DNA of 64,000 nt from Muribaculaceae bacterium. Lineage in GTDB: Bacteria; Bacteroidota; Bacteroidia; Bacteroidales; Muribaculaceae. Numbering within the stretch: position 1 is the first letter of the stretch; each line of letters opens with the position of its first letter. Under the pieces are notes generated by a model. It was not told the DNA's origin. It ran no database searches and saw nothing but the letters and a program-made list of their open reading frames with translations. The position numbers and the translations under genes were made by a program. The stretch spans positions 826,640-890,639 of the forward strand of contig JAMPHP010000001.1 of assembly GCA_023663365.1 (NCBI GenBank). The letters run 5' to 3'. Shown piece by piece: positions 29,485-38,886 of the stretch.

Positions 29485-32400
29485 ATGACAAAGAAAGCAA
29501 TCACGCTCACTCTTGTCGCCCTATCGCTTAATCTTGCCCCGCTCTCGGGGCAAGATTTTGCTTCTTTACGCCGCAATGCCGCGGAAGGTGATGTGCCTTT
29601 CCCGCCCGCATCGGTGACTCTCGGCGGCATCATGGTGAGCAACGACAACTGGACCGGCGACGGCGCCTCCGGCATCTACACCCTCGAGGCCAGGCCCGGC
29701 GGCAAGGTCAAGCTCATGCACCGCATCGCCAGTATGGCAAACACTGCTGCCTCCCTCTACCGCGGCAATGTGATGTATGTGGTGGAGGCTTCGATGAACG
29801 ATGGCTACCACTATCTATCTTACTCCACGAACTCATGGAGTGCCGGCACCCGCGAGGAAATCGACGTGGTGAACGTGCCCTCCGACCTCACTTTCGACGA
29901 GGTGACGGGCATGGCCTACGGCGGATTCTGGGATGAGGACTACGGCGGCTACTCGCGCTTCGCATCCTTCGGACTCGCTACCGCCGAGGCTACCGACATC
30001 GACAACCCCACACGCGACGAGCGCGACATCTTCGCCATCGCCGCCGACGGCAAGGGTACGGTCTACGGCCTCTTCGGCTCGTTCAACTACCTTGCCACTT
30101 TCGACACCCGCACAGGCGCTGCCACCCGCATAGGGCGCACCGGGCTCACGCCTGTGGCGAGCACTGCCACCGGGAGGGCTTCGTCGATGGTCTATGATGC
30201 CGTCAACGACAGGCTCCTTGCAGCCGTATATCAGGAGGACGGCTATGGTGCCAACAAGCAGTGCCTTTCGGCTCTCTACGAAATCGACATACACACGGGA
30301 GCTGCCACTGAGCTCTATAAACTCGATGGAAATGCGTCGATTGCCGGACTTTATATCGCCGACGACCGCCCTGCCACATCGGCACCGGCGGCGGCGCGCA
30401 ATCTCGCCGTGGCCTTTACGGCACCCACCGAGGGCTCGGTGGAGTTCGACGCTCCCGCACTCAGTGTGGGCGGCTCATCGCTCACCGGCACCATCATGGC
30501 GCAGGTGAGCGTGGGTGGCAGCTCGACAGTGGTGCGTGGTATCGTGCCGGGCAGCCATGTGTCGGTGCCCGGTCTGCCATTTGTCAACGGCGACAACACA
30601 GTGAAGGTAATCATGGCCGATGCCGAGAACCGCGGCGAGGCCGTGGAGCTCACGCTCTGGGCCGGTGAGGATGTTCCCTCCGAGGTGACCGAGCTCGCAC
30701 TTACCGTGGCCGACGGTGCGGCACACCTTAGCTGGACGGCTCCCGCTCTTGGAGCCAATGGCGGCGCTTTGGTTGAGGCCAATCTCCGCTATACCGTCAC
30801 CCGCTATCCCGACCGCAAGGTCGTGGCACAAAATCATGCATCAACGCAATTCACCGACACCGAAATCGACCCCGCATGGAAGGCTCTCTACTACGAAGTG
30901 AGCTGCTCAAACAGCGTGGGCACTTCGGCACCCGTAAGTTCAAACCGCTGTCCGGCAGCGGGAGCGCTTGCCCTGCCTTTCACCGAGACATTCGACACCG
31001 CCGACGACTTCGACTGCTGGACCGTGCTCGATGGCAACGGCGGCACCTCGTGGGCCTACGACAAGAGCGGCAAGCGTGCACGCTATGAGTACCACCACGA
31101 CAATATCGCCGCCGACGACTGGCTCGTGACACCTCCGCTCTCGCTCGTGGCCGGTCAGCTCTATAAGGTGAGCTACGGCTATCGTGCCTACAACAAAAGC
31201 TATCCCGAGAGCTTTGAGCTGATGCTCGGCGCAGCACCGACGGTGGAGGCTATGGACGTGCTCCTGGCTTCGCATGTCAACTTCAACAACACCGCCGAGC
31301 AGACCGGCACGAGGAGTTTCACTGTCGATGCCGACGGCCGCTACTACCTCGGTTTCCACTGCATCAGCGAGCCGAAGATGTGGTACCTGTATCTCGACAA
31401 TATCACCGTGGAGGCTATCGACAGCCGTGTGCCTGCCGCCGTGAGCGAGCTCAATCTTGTGCCCGGCGAGCGTGGCGCCCTCAGCGCACGTGTGGAGTTT
31501 ACCGCCCCGGTCAAGGATGCCGACGGCGGAAGCCTCGGTGCGCTGACAAAAGCGATTGTCTATCGCAGCGACCTCACCGGGCCGGTGAAGACTATAGAAA
31601 ATCTCACTCCGGGCAGCAAGCAGCTTGTCGACGACACCGATATACCCCAAGCCGGAATATACACCTACACCGTGGTCTGTGTCAACGAGGTGGGCGAGAG
31701 CCTGCCTGCCGAAGTCAGGGCATATATAGGCGTGGATGCTCCGGGCGCTGTCGGTGAGCTTGCCATAGGCGACGACGGCACTCACCCCGTGCTGAGCTGG
31801 ACGGCGCCTGTGCTCGGTGCCAATGGCGGCTGGTTCGATGCCGATGCAGTGAGCTACCGCATAGTGCGCAGCGACGGCGAGCTTGTGGTCGAAAACCTGA
31901 CAGCCCTCAGCTATACCGACGCCTCCTACACTTTGCCCGCATCGACACAGGAACCGCTCTGGTATCTTGTGACACCCTACGTCGGCAGCCTGAAGGGTGC
32001 TTATGCCCAGACCTCCGACGTCTACCTTGCCGGCAAGCCATACGCGACCCCGGCCACGGAGACCTTTGCCGCCGCCGATATGGCCTACTACCCGTGGATG
32101 GCGAAGTCGGCCAATGCCGTGCGGCAAAGCTGGACGCTCGACACTTCGGGCTATAATCCGACTACCGCCGACCAAAGCGGCGACCGCGGCCTGGCTACAT
32201 TCCACAGTGTCGGCGAGCCCGCAGGCACGGTGTCGGATTTCTATTCGCCCAAATTCAGCCTTGCAGGGCTTGCCAATCCTACCCTCAGCTTCCACCTCTA
32301 CCACTCACCGTCGATTGAGGGCGATGCTTCCATGGAAGTGCTCGTGAGCACCGGCGGCGACTTCTCGCACTTTGTCGGTCCGATTGCCCGCACCGCCGCC

Positions 32401-33804
32401 GAGGCCGACGGCTGGCAGCGCTACACGGTGTCGCTCGCCGCTTATGCCGATGCCCCCTATGTGCGCTTTGCCTTCCGCGGCACCGGCGATGGCGTGGCCG
32501 ATATATACCTCGACAATGTAGCTGTGGTCGATGCCGTGGCCTGCGACCTCGCCTTGACATCGTTTGCCGCGCCTGCACGTGTGGCTGCCGGTGAGAGCGT
32601 CGACTACGACCTGCGCGTGTACAACGCCGGAACGGAAGCCGCCGCCGCTGCCAAGGTGAGCGTGAGTGATGCAGCCGACGGCAGCATCCTTGGCCAGACA
32701 GTACTCGAGAGCATAGCGGCAGGTGCCGAGCTCACCGTGACTATCCCGCTGGCGCTGCGTGGCGAGGGCATCCACAGCCTCACGGCAAGCGTAAGCATCG
32801 AAGGCGATGCCGTGGCCGCCAACAACAGCGCATCGGCCCTGGTAGAGGCTGTGAAGCCCGTAGTGCCGGCTCCTGTCAACCTGACAGTGTCGGCTACCGA
32901 CGACGGAGCTTTCCTGCGCTGGGATGCTCCCTCGGAGCAGGGTGCCGTGTGCGACGATGTGGAGAGCTACACTCCCTGGGCCATCGACGGAGTGGGGCAG
33001 TGGACCATGCACGACGGCGACTACGACCTCACATACTACATCAACACCGGCGTGGACTATGCCAACGCCTCGGCACGCAAGGCCTTCCAGGTTCTCGACG
33101 TGAAGAAGCTCGGCATCGACATCTGGGACGAGGGTAAGGCACATTCGGGCAATCGACTTTTCGCGGCGCTCGCTTCGATGAACTACGTCAACGACGACTG
33201 GCTCATCTCGCCCCGCCTCAACGGCTCGGCGCAGTGGATATCGTTCTACGCGCGCTCCTTCACCACTCAGGATACGCCCATGGAGCGGATGCGTGTGCAC
33301 TACTCAAGCAGCGATACCGACCCCGCCAACTTCACTTCGATAGGCGACGGCTACGTTGAGCTCGACGGTGTGTGGCGCCTCTACCGCTACTTCGTGCCCG
33401 AGGGCAGCCGCTACTTTGCGGTGAATTGTGTGAGCGACGGCGCGTTCGCAATGTTTGTCGATGACCTTTGCTTCAACGACCTCACCGTGCCTGCTTGGGA
33501 AATCAGCGGATATGAAGTGCTCCGCGACGGTGTGCCCGTGGGTACTGCCACCGACTGCGCCTTCACCGATGCCGATGCCACCGACGGCGCTGCCTACACC
33601 GTGCGCGCGCTCTATGGCCTCAAGGGTGCCGGCCCCGAGAGCGAGGCGGTGAAGTACGACGTGTCGGGTATCGGCTCTGTCGCCACCGAGCTCTGCCCCG
33701 TGGCCATCTATACAGCCGACGGCCTGCCGGCGGCCTCGATGGATCGCCCCGGTATCTACATGGTGCGCTACTCCGACGGCAGCGTGCGCAAGGTGGTGCG
33801 CTGA
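29485..33804 (+). CDS. Paralogous large secreted multi-domain protein with T9SS-like tail
   Basis: 1439 aa, same plan as the gene 7 nt upstream: signal peptide (MTKKAITLTLVALSLNLAPLSG), propeller-like N-terminus (LYEIDIHTGAATELY blades), alternating FN3-like and jelly-roll modules (DDWLVTPPL, DDWLISPRL), a CARDB-like module (ESVDYDLRVYNAGTEAA) and a C-terminal PVAIYTADGLPAAS...PGIYMVRYSDGSVRKVV. The short tail is a more divergent T9SS domain than in the other two. Same-strand spacing indicates cotranscription, and a strong terminator follows. The two genes probably arose by tandem duplication. Confidence 0.8.
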   Translation: MTKKAITLTLVALSLNLAPLSGQDFASLRRNAAEGDVPFPPASVTLGGIMVSNDNWTGDGASGIYTLEARPGGKVKLMHRIASMANTAASLYRGNVMYVVEASMNDGYHYLSYSTNSWSAGTREEIDVVNVPSDLTFDEVTGMAYGGFWDEDYGGYSRFASFGLATAEATDIDNPTRDERDIFAIAADGKGTVYGLFGSFNYLATFDTRTGAATRIGRTGLTPVASTATGRASSMVYDAVNDRLLAAVYQEDGYGANKQCLSALYEIDIHTGAATELYKLDGNASIAGLYIADDRPATSAPAAARNLAVAFTAPTEGSVEFDAPALSVGGSSLTGTIMAQVSVGGSSTVVRGIVPGSHVSVPGLPFVNGDNTVKVIMADAENRGEAVELTLWAGEDVPSEVTELALTVADGAAHLSWTAPALGANGGALVEANLRYTVTRYPDRKVVAQNHASTQFTDTEIDPAWKALYYEVSCSNSVGTSAPVSSNRCPAAGALALPFTETFDTADDFDCWTVLDGNGGTSWAYDKSGKRARYEYHHDNIAADDWLVTPPLSLVAGQLYKVSYGYRAYNKSYPESFELMLGAAPTVEAMDVLLASHVNFNNTAEQTGTRSFTVDADGRYYLGFHCISEPKMWYLYLDNITVEAIDSRVPAAVSELNLVPGERGALSARVEFTAPVKDADGGSLGALTKAIVYRSDLTGPVKTIENLTPGSKQLVDDTDIPQAGIYTYTVVCVNEVGESLPAEVRAYIGVDAPGAVGELAIGDDGTHPVLSWTAPVLGANGGWFDADAVSYRIVRSDGELVVENLTALSYTDASYTLPASTQEPLWYLVTPYVGSLKGAYAQTSDVYLAGKPYATPATETFAAADMAYYPWMAKSANAVRQSWTLDTSGYNPTTADQSGDRGLATFHSVGEPAGTVSDFYSPKFSLAGLANPTLSFHLYHSPSIEGDASMEVLVSTGGDFSHFVGPIARTAAEADGWQRYTVSLAAYADAPYVRFAFRGTGDGVADIYLDNVAVVDAVACDLALTSFAAPARVAAGESVDYDLRVYNAGTEAAAAAKVSVSDAADGSILGQTVLESIAAGAELTVTIPLALRGEGIHSLTASVSIEGDAVAANNSASALVEAVKPVVPAPVNLTVSATDDGAFLRWDAPSEQGAVCDDVESYTPWAIDGVGQWTMHDGDYDLTYYINTGVDYANASARKAFQVLDVKKLGIDIWDEGKAHSGNRLFAALASMNYVNDDWLISPRLNGSAQWISFYARSFTTQDTPMERMRVHYSSSDTDPANFTSIGDGYVELDGVWRLYRYFVPEGSRYFAVNCVSDGAFAMFVDDLCFNDLTVPAWEISGYEVLRDGVPVGTATDCAFTDADATDGAAYTVRALYGLKGAGPESEAVKYDVSGIGSVATELCPVAIYTADGLPAASMDRPGIYMVRYSDGSVRKVVR

Positions 33805-33836
33805 GTGTAGATCCGATTGTAGTTTTCCGACAATTA

Positions 33837-33894
33837 ATCCCCGGTCAGGGGCTGTGGTGCATATCTTGCAACAGCTGCCTGCCGGGGATTTTTA
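33837..33894 (+). terminator. Strong intrinsic terminator after the secreted-protein operon
   Basis: ATCCCCGG (33837-33844) pairs with CCGGGGAT (33882-33889). CAGG/CCTG and GGCTGT/ACAGCT continue the stem inside, and TTTTTA follows. It terminates the plus-strand genes; transcripts from the fimbrial operon on the other strand end facing it. Confidence 0.85.
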
Positions 33895-33937
33895 TTGATA
33901 AGCCGAAAAGCAGCGATGCTTTCAGCTTCTTATGGAG

Positions 33938-35644
33938 TTAATCCAGATGATTCTCACCGATGGGCCATACGGCGTAGAGGATGCGGAATCTTGTGGGATC
34001 GTCTACAGGAATGGTGATGCTCGTTTCCGACGGTATCAGCAGGTCAGGAGCAGTAGGGTCGTATTCGTGAGCCCACTTATCTTCGAAGAGAAGCGGAGTG
34101 GGGCTGTAGTATTTAAATCCTTTAAATCGGCCTTGACCTTCATACTTATCATGTAGTTCCATCGGAGCTTCAAGATTTTCAACAATCTGGTCGCACCAGC
34201 ATGTAAAGCCATAATTTTGTAACTGATACTGCCAGTATATATCATTTGCTGGGTCGTCCCAGTCCACGTGGCTTTTGTTGTTATAGAAGTAGGGAATTTG
34301 AAACACGGCATCATCTACTTCTCCGGTGTGCAAATCCAGGTCGAACTTTGACATTATATAATAAGCGCTGCCGTTTCTGAATCGGCCTTCGAGGGCATCG
34401 AGAACAAGGGTGTAGGCATTATTGACGGGAGTATTTACAACAATGTTTTCCGCCCCTCGGTGATCAGTATCAACCCAATCTTCAACGGTAGCATCAAGCT
34501 TCACGGATGTCAGGCTGATGTGAAGCACGAAATTATAAGATTTGCCGGCCTGGAAGGCAAATTTGAAGGGTGCAGTTACCTCGCTTGTGATTTTGCTTTG
34601 GCCACCGTCGAGCTTGGGATCCTCGGTAATGACATCAAACTTGACAGTCACCATGACGGGGATTTCTTCGTTGCTGTATCTGTCTATAACGGGAGTGGGC
34701 ATCACCATCAGATATTTATCGTCGTCGGTGAGCCTCTTCACTGTGGTGGCGTCGTCGGGAGTGAGAGTGTTGTTGATGAAATCGCCATCTTCAGCGGTGA
34801 GTGTGTAGGTGTGTGATTTGGCCACATAATTCTCCCATGCGCCGGTGCGGAGGTTGAAATCACCGCTGTCGCCAAAATCGCTTGAAGATATCGACACGCT
34901 GTTGATTACCACAGTCGATTTGTCAGTAAGCTTAAAGCTATGCTGATTATAGCTCGGCGTGCCATTGGAATTGGAATTTAAATTGTCATCATTATTACCA
35001 TTTTCTTCATTAAACTCATCGACAACAGCCACGCGCTTGAAGCCTATGCGCGAGAGGGCGTGCTTGAATCGGAGATTCACCTTTTCGGCAATGGCCTGCT
35101 TGCGGATATCCATTGCATTGTTGCTGTAGAGCAGGTCGACCTGATCGTCGACGTTCTCGTCCATCTTGAAGGTGAGTTTGGGGTCGCCCTGCGCATTGTT
35201 GGCGGTGAAAGCGGTGATGCCTGTAGCACCGGGAGTTTCGATGTAAGGAGCGTAGGCGAAGAACGATACTTTCTCCGTAGTAATGGATGGCCAATACTTC
35301 ACGGGGGAGTACTGCCACATGCCGCCGTCGGCCTTGTCGGCCCAGGTCACTTCCTGGTTGTACATGAAGTCGGGCACATGCTTGGGATCTTTAGTGTTGT
35401 AGTCCTCAGTGCCGGTGTAGAAGGCGAATACACCGAATCCCTTTTCTTTCATGGCGGGAAGGTCCATCACCTCGGCGCGCGATTCGGGAGCCGAGTTAAG
35501 GTAGGTCCCGAATGCAACGGCATCGCCGTCGGCGGTCTCGCCATTGGCGCCGCTGTTGATAAACAGCTCCTCTTCCTGTGTGCAGCTCACTGTGGAGATT
35601 GCTGCGATGGCTGCGAAAGCCATCAGAAATTTTTTAGCTTTCAT
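33938..35644 (-). CDS. Fimbrillin-family surface lipoprotein
   Basis: Major or accessory fimbrial subunit of the Bacteroidales type V pilus family (FimA/Mfa1 superfamily). 568 aa, lipobox AISTVSC with an acidic run after the cysteine (TQEEE), and an N-terminal domain (FGTYLNSAPESRAEVMD, GFGVFAFYTG) typical of fimbrillins. In this family the lipid-linked precursor is cut by an Arg-specific protease at the surface; SRAEVM near residue 55 offers such a site (inference). Last gene of a DUF3575-DUF5119-fimbrillin run, the usual order in these loci. Confidence 0.85.
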   Translation of the reverse strand: MKAKKFLMAFAAIAAISTVSCTQEEELFINSGANGETADGDAVAFGTYLNSAPESRAEVMDLPAMKEKGFGVFAFYTGTEDYNTKDPKHVPDFMYNQEVTWADKADGGMWQYSPVKYWPSITTEKVSFFAYAPYIETPGATGITAFTANNAQGDPKLTFKMDENVDDQVDLLYSNNAMDIRKQAIAEKVNLRFKHALSRIGFKRVAVVDEFNEENGNNDDNLNSNSNGTPSYNQHSFKLTDKSTVVINSVSISSSDFGDSGDFNLRTGAWENYVAKSHTYTLTAEDGDFINNTLTPDDATTVKRLTDDDKYLMVMPTPVIDRYSNEEIPVMVTVKFDVITEDPKLDGGQSKITSEVTAPFKFAFQAGKSYNFVLHISLTSVKLDATVEDWVDTDHRGAENIVVNTPVNNAYTLVLDALEGRFRNGSAYYIMSKFDLDLHTGEVDDAVFQIPYFYNNKSHVDWDDPANDIYWQYQLQNYGFTCWCDQIVENLEAPMELHDKYEGQGRFKGFKYYSPTPLLFEDKWAHEYDPTAPDLLIPSETSITIPVDDPTRFRILYAVWPIGENHLD

Positions 35645-35718
35645 TAATGTGATTTTTGAATTTGGTTTTATTTTGAACTTGGTTTTTGTGTCCTATGTGA
35701 TATTTCAGAATATTGTGT

Positions 35719-36741
35719 CTATTGTTTCTTTGAATGTAGGCCGATATTCACATCGGGCGTATCTTCCCAGTCTTCGACCCACACGTCGAGGCCCAAGTCG
35801 GAGTTTCCGCCCGGTGGCAGCGGCGGATCGAGCCTCAGGTTGAGCCACAGGTCGAGATTGTCGCCGCGCCGTCCCGGCGGCGGGTCGATCTCTGTGATGA
35901 GGTGCCCCACGGGGATGTTGTAGCGTAGCACGGTCTTGCCGTCGGCGAGCAGGGCCTGGAATTCGAGGATGTTCTCGGAGGGCGAAGCGCCATGGTTGCC
36001 GGGCAGGCCGAAGCAGCGGATGTCGGCTTGCACCAGTCCGATGTCGGGATCCGAGGATGTGCGCGAGCGCGCCCATTCGTCCGATTCTATGGGGTGAGCC
36101 ACAGTCACGGAGTTATCGTTTGGCAGGTCGGCGGCGAGCTTTCTGCCCGAAGCCATCCCGCTGATGCTCCCGCGTGCCGAGCGCAGATTGCCTATATTCT
36201 CGGTGTGGATGGTCACGTGGAGGGTGTAGATGATATTCTTGGGGTGCAGGGTGCCGATCACCTTAGTGCCGCTGTCGGTGTAGCGCACGTGGTCGGTCAT
36301 GATAGTGTCGGTGGCGAGCCACTCGGGAGGCCATGCCACATAGCTGCCGGCATCGGTGCGGGTTTCGCACCACGAGGGGCCTTCCTGCTGCGGGGCGAAG
36401 GCCTCGACGGTCTCCACGGCGTCGAGGCCGCGGAAGCCGATGTAGTTGTACTCGTCCTCGGTGAGGTTGAATACGGTGGCCCAGTGGCGGCCTTCAGCGA
36501 GGCGCGGCGACACGTAGGCGATGTTGTTGTCGATGGTGTGTCGTTTCTCGCCGGTCACGGTGTGGTGGCATACCACCGTCATGCCCGTAGGCACAGTCTT
36601 GCCATAGTCGCTCCAGTCCACGTTGAGCCGGATGTTGGAAGTCGGTTCAACGTCCGCCTCGGGGTAGAAGTGGATGGTGGCGTCGCACGAAGCAAGGGCG
36701 AGGCTCACGGTGATGATGAATATCGAGCTAAATCTCACCAT
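35719..36741 (-). CDS. DUF5119-like lipoprotein of the fimbrial locus
   Basis: 340-aa lipoprotein (MVRFSSIFIITVSLALASC lipobox) with a beta-rich body (IHFYPEADVEP, RLNVDWSDYGKTVPTGMTV). It resembles DUF5119 proteins that sit between DUF3575 and fimbrillin genes; role unproven, perhaps pilus assembly or anchoring. I chose ATG 36741; a GTG at 36750 would add three residues. Either start overlaps the DUF3575 stop, so translation is coupled. No acidic residues follow the cysteine, unlike the fimbrillin. Confidence 0.8.
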   Translation of the reverse strand: MVRFSSIFIITVSLALASCDATIHFYPEADVEPTSNIRLNVDWSDYGKTVPTGMTVVCHHTVTGEKRHTIDNNIAYVSPRLAEGRHWATVFNLTEDEYNYIGFRGLDAVETVEAFAPQQEGPSWCETRTDAGSYVAWPPEWLATDTIMTDHVRYTDSGTKVIGTLHPKNIIYTLHVTIHTENIGNLRSARGSISGMASGRKLAADLPNDNSVTVAHPIESDEWARSRTSSDPDIGLVQADIRCFGLPGNHGASPSENILEFQALLADGKTVLRYNIPVGHLITEIDPPPGRRGDNLDLWLNLRLDPPLPPGGNSDLGLDVWVEDWEDTPDVNIGLHSKKQ

Positions 36742-37979
36742 TTCATCCACCTCCTTTCCTTGCGATCGGTGTAGAACTTATAGGCGATGGTGACTCCGGC
36801 ACGTGTCAGGCCCCAGTAGGTGCCACCGCCATGCGACACCTCGGCGCCGTTGCGGTCCGTGTTGTGGTATTTTATCCATTTGTAGGATAGGTAGCCGGCA
36901 CCGATTTGCGCTTCCATGCTCCAGCGTCGGGCCTTGTCGAGGTGGAAGGCGAAGCCATAACCTATGCCAAGGCCGAAGGCGGCGTGGTTGGGATCCTGGT
37001 AGCGGTAGTCGCCGCCTGTGCTCACGTTGAAGCCGGCCACTGTGGTGTGCACGCCGAAGTAGTGCCCGGCGCCGGCATCGCGGAGCCAATAGCGCACTTC
37101 GGGCTGTGTGGCCAGCAGGCGTATGCGCCAGCGGCGGGTGATGTCGTAGGGGGAGTACCACACCGGCACGTCGAGGCTCCAGTGGGGCCACAGCTCGAGC
37201 TCGAAGCCGAGGTTGGCGCACAGGGCGGCATCCCACAGCAGGTTGGTCTTCAGGGCGAAGAAGCGCTGCCTCGGAGCCGTGAGCATGGAGATGTCCGCGG
37301 TCACGGGGGCGAAGGCGGGTGCGGAAGTCGGCTGCCGTAAGCCGGGAAGGGCCGGGCGGAGATTGGCGATGCGGCTGCGTAGAAGGCGGGTGTCGTAGTC
37401 CACCAGCACGGAAGCGCGCCGCAGGTATGGCAGCACGTGGATGCGCATGGAGGCGTAGGGGGCACCCCCGTCGAGGCTCTTGAGGCGCTGCTCACGGGTG
37501 TTGACGTCGACGTCGGCGGTCCGGTCGAGGAAGCTGAGTACCACTGAGCCGTAGGGGATTGTGCTGTCGGCTGCGAGCATTGTGCGCATACCCTCCCAGT
37601 CCTCGGGAATAGTGGCTATGGCATAGATACTGTCGGGGAACGAATAGCGCTCGCTGAGGATGGAGATGAATGCCCGGGCTCGACCGGTGGCAAGGCGAAC
37701 ATTGTTGGGGTAGGGGCCTTCGGGCGATGCCGTGCCCACCACAGTGATGCGCTCCACGCGCATACGCGGGTCGAGCACCATGGAGTCGATGCGAGCGAGC
37801 ACTTGCGCGAGTGCGCTGTCGTTGCCGTGGTATGTGCTGTCGAAATTTGTGAGATTGACCTTGAAGTCGATTCGTGCCTGAGCCTTAGCCGACACGGTGA
37901 TGGTGTCGGTGGCAGCTTCTGAGGCAAGGCTCGGAAGCGCCGACAGCAGGGCAATGAGAATCATCGCCGCCAAGCGCAT
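36735..37979 (-). CDS. DUF3575-like outer-membrane protein with OmpA-like N-terminal part
   Basis: Exported protein of about 414 aa. The N-terminal half holds an OmpA-like segment (VVGTASPEGPYPNNVRLATGRARAFI); the C-terminal half is a small beta-barrel (FFALKTNLLWDAALCANLGFE, WSLDVPVWYSP) typical of DUF3575. Such proteins open Bacteroidales fimbrial operons and are thought to anchor the pilus to the envelope. ATG 37979 (MRLAAMILIALLSALPSLAS) gives a clean signal peptide; an open frame continues 26 codons upstream. The promoter at 38144-38176 gives a leader of about 160 nt. Confidence 0.82.
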   Translation of the reverse strand: MRLAAMILIALLSALPSLASEAATDTITVSAKAQARIDFKVNLTNFDSTYHGNDSALAQVLARIDSMVLDPRMRVERITVVGTASPEGPYPNNVRLATGRARAFISILSERYSFPDSIYAIATIPEDWEGMRTMLAADSTIPYGSVVLSFLDRTADVDVNTREQRLKSLDGGAPYASMRIHVLPYLRRASVLVDYDTRLLRSRIANLRPALPGLRQPTSAPAFAPVTADISMLTAPRQRFFALKTNLLWDAALCANLGFELELWPHWSLDVPVWYSPYDITRRWRIRLLATQPEVRYWLRDAGAGHYFGVHTTVAGFNVSTGGDYRYQDPNHAAFGLGIGYGFAFHLDKARRWSMEAQIGAGYLSYKWIKYHNTDRNGAEVSHGGGTYWGLTRAGVTIAYKFYTDRKERRWMKW

Positions 37980-38143
37980 CGAGTTTGCGCGGCGGTGTAT
38001 GCTTTTGCCTGAGTTGCATTTTAAGTCTTTATAATATGCCGGTGCCGCAACATCCATTATAAAATAAAGATTATGATGTCTCTATGCGAAGGTTGAAATG
38101 AATTAGGTTACGTTAAATGGCTGATGCCTACTTGAATGTGATG

Positions 38144-38176
38144 CAAAATTAGTAGATTTTATAAAAATGAAGCAAA
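38144..38176 (-). promoter_or_regulatory. Promoter of the fimbrial operon
   Basis: Minus strand: TTTG (38176-38173), 21-nt spacer, TAATTTTG (38151-38144). Both boxes match the Bacteroidetes consensus. It reads into DUF3575, DUF5119 and fimbrillin. Confidence 0.78.
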
Positions 38177-38182
38177 TTTTTA

Positions 38183-38191
38183 CCCCCCCCC
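38183..38191. repeat. Homopolymeric C9 tract abutting the fimbrial promoter
   Basis: Nine consecutive C (G on the transcribed-sense minus strand) lie 6 nt upstream of the -33 box. Tracts of this length are prone to slipped-strand length change. Confidence 0.8.
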
Positions 38192-38314
38192 ATTTAGAAA
38201 TATTAACAAAATTAGAATTAATTAACAGACGATGCGCGGCGAAATATATGCACAAACTCTAATGTGTTTCAATGGCACAGGCTGTAAAGACGGAGTAAAC
38301 GCTTATTCGTAGTT

Positions 38315-38573
38315 GACCTGCATAGCAGGTCTTCAAGACCGTAGCCTTGGGGTGGAAGCTCGAAGAGCGGACCCCCAAGGTATTCATTAATAATCAAATA
38401 TACAGACCTCTGTCAGGAGGTCGCAAGACGGCTCACATGCGCGACTCCCACCCCCTGCCAGGGGTGGAAATATAGTATTTTGCTTATAGCGTGAGGTTTA
38501 CGCCCTGCGGGCTCCAACCTCACGCTAAGATTGCACGACCTGAGTTTTGTGCACCGGCTTTACGGCTTGTGCA
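38315..38573. repeat. Array of six palindromes (REP-like or structured RNA)
   Basis: Hairpins: GACCTGC-ATA-GCAGGTC (38315-38331); CCTTGGGG...CCCCAAGG (38345-38380) with inner GCTC-GAA-GAGC; GACCTC...GAGGTC (38405-38422); CCACCCC...GGGGTGG (38448-38467); AGCGTGAGGTT...AACCTCACGCT (38488-38526) with inner GCCC-TGC-GGGC; TGCAC...GTGCA (38550-38573). The first and third share GACCT...AGGTC followed by a CAAGAC-containing segment, so the unit is repeated. Without a transposase nearby, REP/RAYT identity is inference. Confidence 0.65.
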
Positions 38574-38780
38574 GTTTTAATTATATTCAAAAGTTTTCGA
38601 GGATATAGCAAAAGTTTTGAGTATATTAAAAAGAATATGGCCTAAAATATTTCTGAAAGTTTATTGCTGCTTAGGCCGCGTCGAAAGAATAATCCATAGA
38701 AAAAAGGGTCGCAGTCCTCGTGACTGCGACCCTTTTATATAGGTTGATTTATATTCAGTTATCTTACTTCACTTCATCGA
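38571..38780. repeat. Direct repeat copy 1 (decayed dnaK-tail/terminator/ATPase-start unit)
   Basis: About 210 bp, more than 90% identical by eye to 40082-40293. On the minus strand it starts with GAAGTGAAGTAA (the last codons of dnaK), passes through a terminator hairpin and ends in what would be the ATPase 5' end. There the ATG has become ATA and the CAAATATA (-7) box has become GAGGATATA, so it is a dead copy. Confidence 0.9.
38700..38736 (-). terminator. Duplicated dnaK-type terminator, loop inverted
   Basis: GGGTCGCAGTC (38706-38716), loop CTCGT, GACTGCGACCC (38722-38732), flanked by A6 on the left and TTTT on the right, so it can work in both directions. It would end ATPase transcripts. 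Its loop is the reverse complement of the loop in the dnaK terminator. Confidence 0.85.
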
Positions 38781-38886
38781 GTGTAAAAGATGTTGGTTAA
38801 TAAAGTATTATGTCTGCGTGTTCCAAATATGGCAACTTTAAGAACGATTGTTATCAAGCTAAATCAATAATGCCTGCTTGCATAGT

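Larger units (their letters stand above)
37980..38886. other. 907-bp non-coding region between fimbrial operon and ATPase
   Basis: No credible gene. Contents from left to right: leader and promoter of the fimbrial operon, a C9 tract, an array of palindromes (38315-38573), repeat copy 1 with a terminator (38571-38780) and about 100 bp of AT-rich spacer before the ATPase stop. Confidence 0.7.

Noticed and set aside
27024..29675. Very long minus-strand open frame opposite the second giant gene, and similar ones opposite the others
   Set aside because: These are compositional shadows of high-GC repetitive coding DNA: Gly/His/Val-rich with no domains, while the plus strand has signal peptides and recognisable modules.
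38315..38450. tRNA or tmRNA in the palindrome-rich region
   Set aside because: No acceptor/T-arm arrangement or GTTCRA T-loop could be placed; hairpins are independent and one family is repeated.
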